From: Acidobacteriota bacterium
GTDB taxonomy: Bacteria > Acidobacteriota > Terriglobia > Acidiferrales > UBA7541
DNA: 28,209 bases
Assembly (NCBI GenBank): GCA_003161495.1
Contig: PMOP01000188.1
Span: 1-28,209, forward strand
Direction of reading: 5' to 3'
The notes under the pieces were generated by a model, which was not told the origin of the DNA, did no database searches, and saw only the letters and a list, made by a program, of their open reading frames with translations. Numbering within the stretch: the stretch's first letter is position 1; each line of letters starts with the position of its first letter. This document shows positions 24,391 through 28,209 of this stretch, piece after piece. The position numbers and the translations under genes are program-made.

Positions 24391-24756
24391 GCGCGGCGCA
24401 GAACGAAAAAAGCGGCAAGCCCGCTGGGATCGAAACCTCGGAATTGTAGCCAAGATCATAATTTCTTTGCGCGTATTTTCAACCCTCCAGCCCGTTCCTA
24501 CAGGAAAGCCCGTATGTACTTATCTCCGGTGTTAAACCTAATATGTGAGCCTAACTTTAGCAGCTATATTGCTGAACATTTTAGTTTTGGCGCGATTTCG
24601 CCCAAGGAAAAATGGCCATAATTCTGGAAATTCAGCGGACAATGTCGAGGGCAATCTGAGAAACCGAAATTCAATTCGTGCCGCCGTAAAGCACGCTAAA
24701 TCAAAATCAGGGCCCGGCCATTCCGGCATAGATTATTTCCTTCGAGGTGATCGCTC
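24391..24756. other. 366-base leader region before the hybrid kinase
   Basis: No convincing gene. A 71-codon plus-strand frame (24545-24760) overlaps the kinase start as GTGA but has no ribosome site, and only its N-terminus looks protein-like, so it is not annotated. A short stem (AGCGG/CCGCT near 24411) could mark the end of the oxidoreductase transcript. Confidence 0.45.
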
Positions 24757-27700
24757 GTGAGATCGTTCCGTGTCCTGCTTGTGGACGACCATGAAGCCAG
24801 CAGACGCGCCCTTCGCTCCTTGCTCTCCTCGCGTCCGGAATGGCTCATCTGCGGCGAAGCCGTGGATGGTGTCGACGCGGTGGAAAAGGCGAAAGCCTTT
24901 CGTCCGGATGTTGTATTGATGGATATTTCCATGCCTCGGATGAACGGCCTCGATGCCACCCGAATCATACGAAGGGATCTTCCCGAATCGAAAGTGATCA
25001 TCGTCAGCCAGAACGATCCCGCCATCGTAGACATCCAGGCCCGCGAGGTGGATGCCTCGGCGCACATTGCCAAAAATAATTTACATCAAGATTTATTCCC
25101 CACCCTTGAGAATGTATTGAATCATCGGAATTCCGCGCCGGCGGAAAATCCCAGGTCGAACGGGCACGCCTCGCCGTCTTCCGGATGGGTGGCCGGAAGC
25201 GGAGAAATGGCGCGCCTCATTCGGGAAAAAGATTGGGCCCAGACTTCTCTCGGCCCCTTGGAAACCTGGCCGCAGAGCCTGAAGATTGCCGTCAATCTCA
25301 TGCTCAATTCCCGCCATCCCATGTGGGTCGGTTGGGGCAAGGAAATGCCTTTTTTGTACAACGACGCCTACATCTCCGTATTGGGATTGGCGAAACATCC
25401 AGACGCTTTGGGCCGGCCCACACAGGAAGTTTGGCAAGAAATCTGGCACATCTGCGGACCACTGGCCGAAAAAGTATTTGAAAAAGGCGAAGCCACTTTT
25501 GTCGACGACGTTCGATTCTTCATGAATCGGGGAACCTTCTTAGAAGAGACCTACGTTTCATTTTCCTACAATCCCATTTACGATGAATCGGGAAATATCG
25601 CCGGCCTGTTTTGCCCGAACACGGAGACGACTCCAAAGATCCTCAACGCCCGGCGATTGCAAACCCTTTCTGAACTTGCCGCCAAAGCGCTTGTCGAGCG
25701 TTCTGCGGAGGCTGCTTGCGCATCGAGTTTCATCACTCTGGCCAAAAATCCGGCCGATATTCCTTTCGCGCTTCTTTATTTGCTGGATGCGGAAGGGACC
25801 CACGCTATCTTCGAGCAAAGCACCGGAGTTTCCGGGGACATTCACCGCATGTGTCCTACGCAGATTGACTTGGACGAGAAATCGACAGAGTCCCGATTTT
25901 GGAGAATGAATGAAATCCTGGACAGCGGCCGATCACGAATCGTCTCGCTGAAAAATCTGGAATCCGTTCCGCTTGGCCCAGCCGGCCAGCCCACGGCCGA
26001 AGCGATCGTCCTTCCGGTGGCGTCAGGCAGGCAGGATCGCCCGATTGGCGTTTTAATTGCCGGCATCAATCCCAATCGCAAATTGGATTCGGAATATCAG
26101 ACGTTCTACGAATTGCTCGCGGGGCAGGTAGCCACTGCGATTCAAAACGCGCGCGCCGCCGAAGAAGATCGGAAACGCGCAGACGCGTTGGCGGAAATAG
26201 ACCGCGCTAAAACTGTATTCTTCAACAATGTAAGCCATGAATTTCGCACACCGTTGACCCTCATGCTCGGTCCGGTCGAGGATTTACTTTCCAGAAGCCA
26301 CACCGACCTTTCTCCCTCGGCCAAAAATCAATTGGAACTTGTCAACCGCAACGGGTCGCGGCTCCTGCGTCTCGTCAATACTCTCCTGGATTTTTCTCGA
26401 ATTGAAGCGGGCCGCATGCAGGCCGTTTATCAGCCTACCGATCTTCCCGCGTTCACCGTTGAACTCGCCAGCGTATTTCGTTCCGCGACGGAAAAAGCCG
26501 GCCTGCGTCTTGAATTGGACTGCCCCAAACTCGACCAGCCTGTTTTCGTCGATCGGGACATGTGGGAAAAGATCGTGCTCAATCTGATCTCCAACGCCTT
26601 CAAATTCACTTTTGAGGGAGAAATTGCGATCTCACTGATTCAGGAGGGGAATTCTGTCGAATTGCGCGTCCGTGATACGGGCGTAGGCATCCCCGCGAAT
26701 GAGCTTCCCCGTTTGTTCGATCGTTTCCATCGCGTTCAAAATGCGCGCAGCCGCACGCACGAAGGCAGCGGCATCGGCCTGGCCTTCGTTCAGGAACTTG
26801 TCAAACTTCACGGCGGCGCCGTGCGCGTGGAGAGCGTCGCTGGAAAAGGCAGCACGTTTATCGTTCGCCTCCCCCTGGGAAGCGCTCACCTGCCTTCGGA
26901 CAGAATTGGAGGCGGACGAAGTCTCGCTTCCACCGCGGTCGGCGCGACGCCGTTCCTGCAGGAAGCGCTCGGTTGGCTTCCAGGCGCCGAGAATACATCG
27001 CCTCAGGATGAATTGCCCCTGGGTTTCGAATTGATGCAAGTTCCCTGCCCTCCAATTTCTGAAAACAGTGATCCCTCGCCGGGTCGCCCGCGCGTCCTGA
27101 TTGCGGACGATAACGCCGACATGCGCCAGTACCTCGTTCGACTGCTCGCGGAAAGATATAGCGTAAAGGCTGTGCCGAACGGAAAAGCGGCGCTCGAAGC
27201 GGTAGCGGAACGCACGCCGGATTTGATCCTGTCAGACGTAATGATGCCTGAATTAGACGGCTTCGGCCTGCTGCGTGAATTACGGTCCAATCCAAAAACA
27301 AAAACCATTCCCATCATTTTGCTCTCCGCTCGCGCCGGCGAAGAATCGCGCGTGGAAGGAATGGAACACGGCGCGGATGATTATTTGATCAAGCCGTTCA
27401 GCGTCCGCGAGTTGCTGGCGCGCGTGCAAACGCATCTGGAAATGTCGCGTGTGCGCAAGCAGGCTGAGGATGCCTTACGCGACAAGGAGCGGCGCCTGAG
27501 ACTTGCCACGGAGGCCGCGCAACTCGGCATCTGGCATTGGTACCTGGACGAGGACCGAGCCACGTGGGAGAACGATCGCCCGTACGAAATCTTCGGCCGC
27601 GCTCGCGAAGATGGCCCCATCAACGACGCAGAATTCAAGGCGAGTATCCTTCATCCCGATGACGCGCAAGCCTATGACCACGCCGTTTCCCAAATGCTGC

Positions 27701-28209
27701 AAACCGGCGGGCGTTTCTTCTTCCAAGGCAGGATCCGGCGAAAGGATGGGGCAATCGGCTGGGTGGAATTTACAGGCCAGCTCGAATATAAAGCCGACGG
27801 TACCCCACGGCGCGTGTTGGGGACCGTGCTGGATATCACCGAGAGAAAAGAAATTGAAGAACGAGAACGTCGAATGGCTGCGGAAGCCATAGCAGCGACG
27901 GCAAAATTCCGAGCGGTGTTCGAACAATCCTCGGTTTTCGCGGGAATCATGACCCTTGATGGCATAGTGATTGACGCCAATCGGCTCTCCCTGGAGGCTT
28001 GCGGCTATCGGAAGGACGAAGTTTTAGGGCGTCTCTTCTGGGAAACAGGATGGTGGCGCGCTTCCGGGGAAGTGCAGGCGAAAATCCGCGCCGGAACGGA
28101 GCAAGCGGCCAAGGGCATTCCTTACACCGAAACACTTCCCTATCACTGGGCCGATGGCACTCAGCGCGTCGTGGAGCTCGCTCTCCATCCAATTTTGGAC
28201 GCCGAAGGC
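24757..28209 (+). CDS. Hybrid histidine kinase REC-PAS-GAF-HisKA-HATPase-REC-PAS-PAS (partial)
   Basis: 1151 codons are open to the right edge, so the C-terminus is missing. The start is GTG, with GAGG nine bases upstream. Order: receiver 1 (1-120; Asp10-Asp11, phospho-acceptor Asp56, Lys106); a PAS-like domain (about 150-290) of the 'DWAQTSLGPLETWPQSLK...HPMWVGWG' type that precedes many soluble kinases; GAF (about 305-470); HisKA with 'NNVSHEFRTPLTLMLGP' and phospho-His494; HATPase with the N-box near 609 ('NLISNAFKFT'), 'DTGVGIP' near 640 and 'GSGIGLAF' near 671; receiver 2 (about 780-900; phospho-acceptor Asp827, 'LSDVMMPELDG', 'DDYLIKPFS'); PAS (about 912-1030, ending 'DITERKEIEE'); a second PAS, cut by the edge. 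There are no membrane segments, so it senses in the cytoplasm. Trailing PAS domains suggest a second kinase module beyond the edge. Receiver 1 is a paralogue of the 17283 regulator. Confidence 0.92.
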   Translation, partial: MRSFRVLLVDDHEASRRALRSLLSSRPEWLICGEAVDGVDAVEKAKAFRPDVVLMDISMPRMNGLDATRIIRRDLPESKVIIVSQNDPAIVDIQAREVDASAHIAKNNLHQDLFPTLENVLNHRNSAPAENPRSNGHASPSSGWVAGSGEMARLIREKDWAQTSLGPLETWPQSLKIAVNLMLNSRHPMWVGWGKEMPFLYNDAYISVLGLAKHPDALGRPTQEVWQEIWHICGPLAEKVFEKGEATFVDDVRFFMNRGTFLEETYVSFSYNPIYDESGNIAGLFCPNTETTPKILNARRLQTLSELAAKALVERSAEAACASSFITLAKNPADIPFALLYLLDAEGTHAIFEQSTGVSGDIHRMCPTQIDLDEKSTESRFWRMNEILDSGRSRIVSLKNLESVPLGPAGQPTAEAIVLPVASGRQDRPIGVLIAGINPNRKLDSEYQTFYELLAGQVATAIQNARAAEEDRKRADALAEIDRAKTVFFNNVSHEFRTPLTLMLGPVEDLLSRSHTDLSPSAKNQLELVNRNGSRLLRLVNTLLDFSRIEAGRMQAVYQPTDLPAFTVELASVFRSATEKAGLRLELDCPKLDQPVFVDRDMWEKIVLNLISNAFKFTFEGEIAISLIQEGNSVELRVRDTGVGIPANELPRLFDRFHRVQNARSRTHEGSGIGLAFVQELVKLHGGAVRVESVAGKGSTFIVRLPLGSAHLPSDRIGGGRSLASTAVGATPFLQEALGWLPGAENTSPQDELPLGFELMQVPCPPISENSDPSPGRPRVLIADDNADMRQYLVRLLAERYSVKAVPNGKAALEAVAERTPDLILSDVMMPELDGFGLLRELRSNPKTKTIPIILLSARAGEESRVEGMEHGADDYLIKPFSVRELLARVQTHLEMSRVRKQAEDALRDKERRLRLATEAAQLGIWHWYLDEDRATWENDRPYEIFGRAREDGPINDAEFKASILHPDDAQAYDHAVSQMLQTGGRFFFQGRIRRKDGAIGWVEFTGQLEYKADGTPRRVLGTVLDITERKEIEERERRMAAEAIAATAKFRAVFEQSSVFAGIMTLDGIVIDANRLSLEACGYRKDEVLGRLFWETGWWRASGEVQAKIRAGTEQAAKGIPYTETLPYHWADGTQRVVELALHPILDAEG

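Noticed and set aside
23380..24459. 359-codon minus-strand frame opposite the oxidoreductase gene
   Set aside because: It is the antisense shadow of a clear Gfo/Idh/MocA gene; the product has no recognisable domain.
24545..24760. 71-codon frame ending in a GTGA overlap with the hybrid kinase start
   Set aside because: GTG start without a ribosome site; only the first 17 residues look like a membrane segment and the rest is low-complexity polar sequence.

Overview
The window is a chromosomal segment of a GC-rich soil-type bacterium, most likely a member of the Acidobacteriota (Terriglobia/Koribacter-like). This is inferred from family content rather than from a marker gene: secreted Ig-like lipoproteins with the 'GTATISATV...VDW.C' repeat, a small secreted 'FTGQIMDSKCGM' protein, several BON proteins, Thivi_2564-type and DUF5670-type mini membrane proteins, and a YciE-type protein. 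There are no rRNA or tRNA genes, no transposases, no CRISPR array and no phage genes.

Layout. (1) 59-622 (+): secreted double-BON protein, convergent with (2) 709-9519 (-), a complete 2936-residue cyclic beta-1,2-glucan synthase (NdvB/ChvB/Cgs type, GT84 plus GH94), which makes a periplasmic osmoprotective glucan. (3) 9640-11411 (-): small stress-type genes, namely a histone-H1-tail-like basic protein, a YtxH protein, a glycine-zipper protein and a single-BON secreted protein. (4) 11914-12102 (+): Thivi_2564-type membrane peptide behind a long leader hairpin. (5) 12252-15698 (-): a four-helix membrane protein, an 8-Cys bacterial metallothionein translationally coupled to a DUF5670-like membrane protein, three small unknown soluble or secreted proteins, a diguanylate cyclase with SGDEF and an intact I-site, and a one-helix membrane protein. 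(6) 16139-17678 (+): zinc-ribbon mini protein, secreted DUF5818-like protein, stand-alone receiver. (7) 17691-20521 (-): 35-residue membrane peptide, NarL-type response regulator, DksA/TraR protein, 51-residue basic peptide, YciE/DUF892 ferritin-like protein. (8) 20756-22879 (-): large Ig-like lipoprotein, with a strong terminator hairpin behind it. (9) 23242-24390 (+): Gfo/Idh/MocA oxidoreductase. (10) 24757 to the right edge (+): hybrid histidine kinase REC-PAS-GAF-HisKA-HATPase-REC-PAS-PAS, truncated by the window.

How it fits together. Most genes outside the glucan synthase are short, have strong Shine-Dalgarno sites, and belong to families linked to envelope, osmotic or general stress. 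They lie among three phosphorelay proteins, a c-di-GMP synthase and a DksA-like factor. The reading offered here is an envelope/osmotic-stress island with its own signalling proteins; co-regulation is inference. Several genes (metallothionein 12747-12887, basic peptide 19707-19862, membrane peptide 17691-17798) are too short for common gene-calling cut-offs and were read directly from the bases. Several hairpins and one tandem 13-bp repeat lie in gene leaders and are not explained by the coding annotation.
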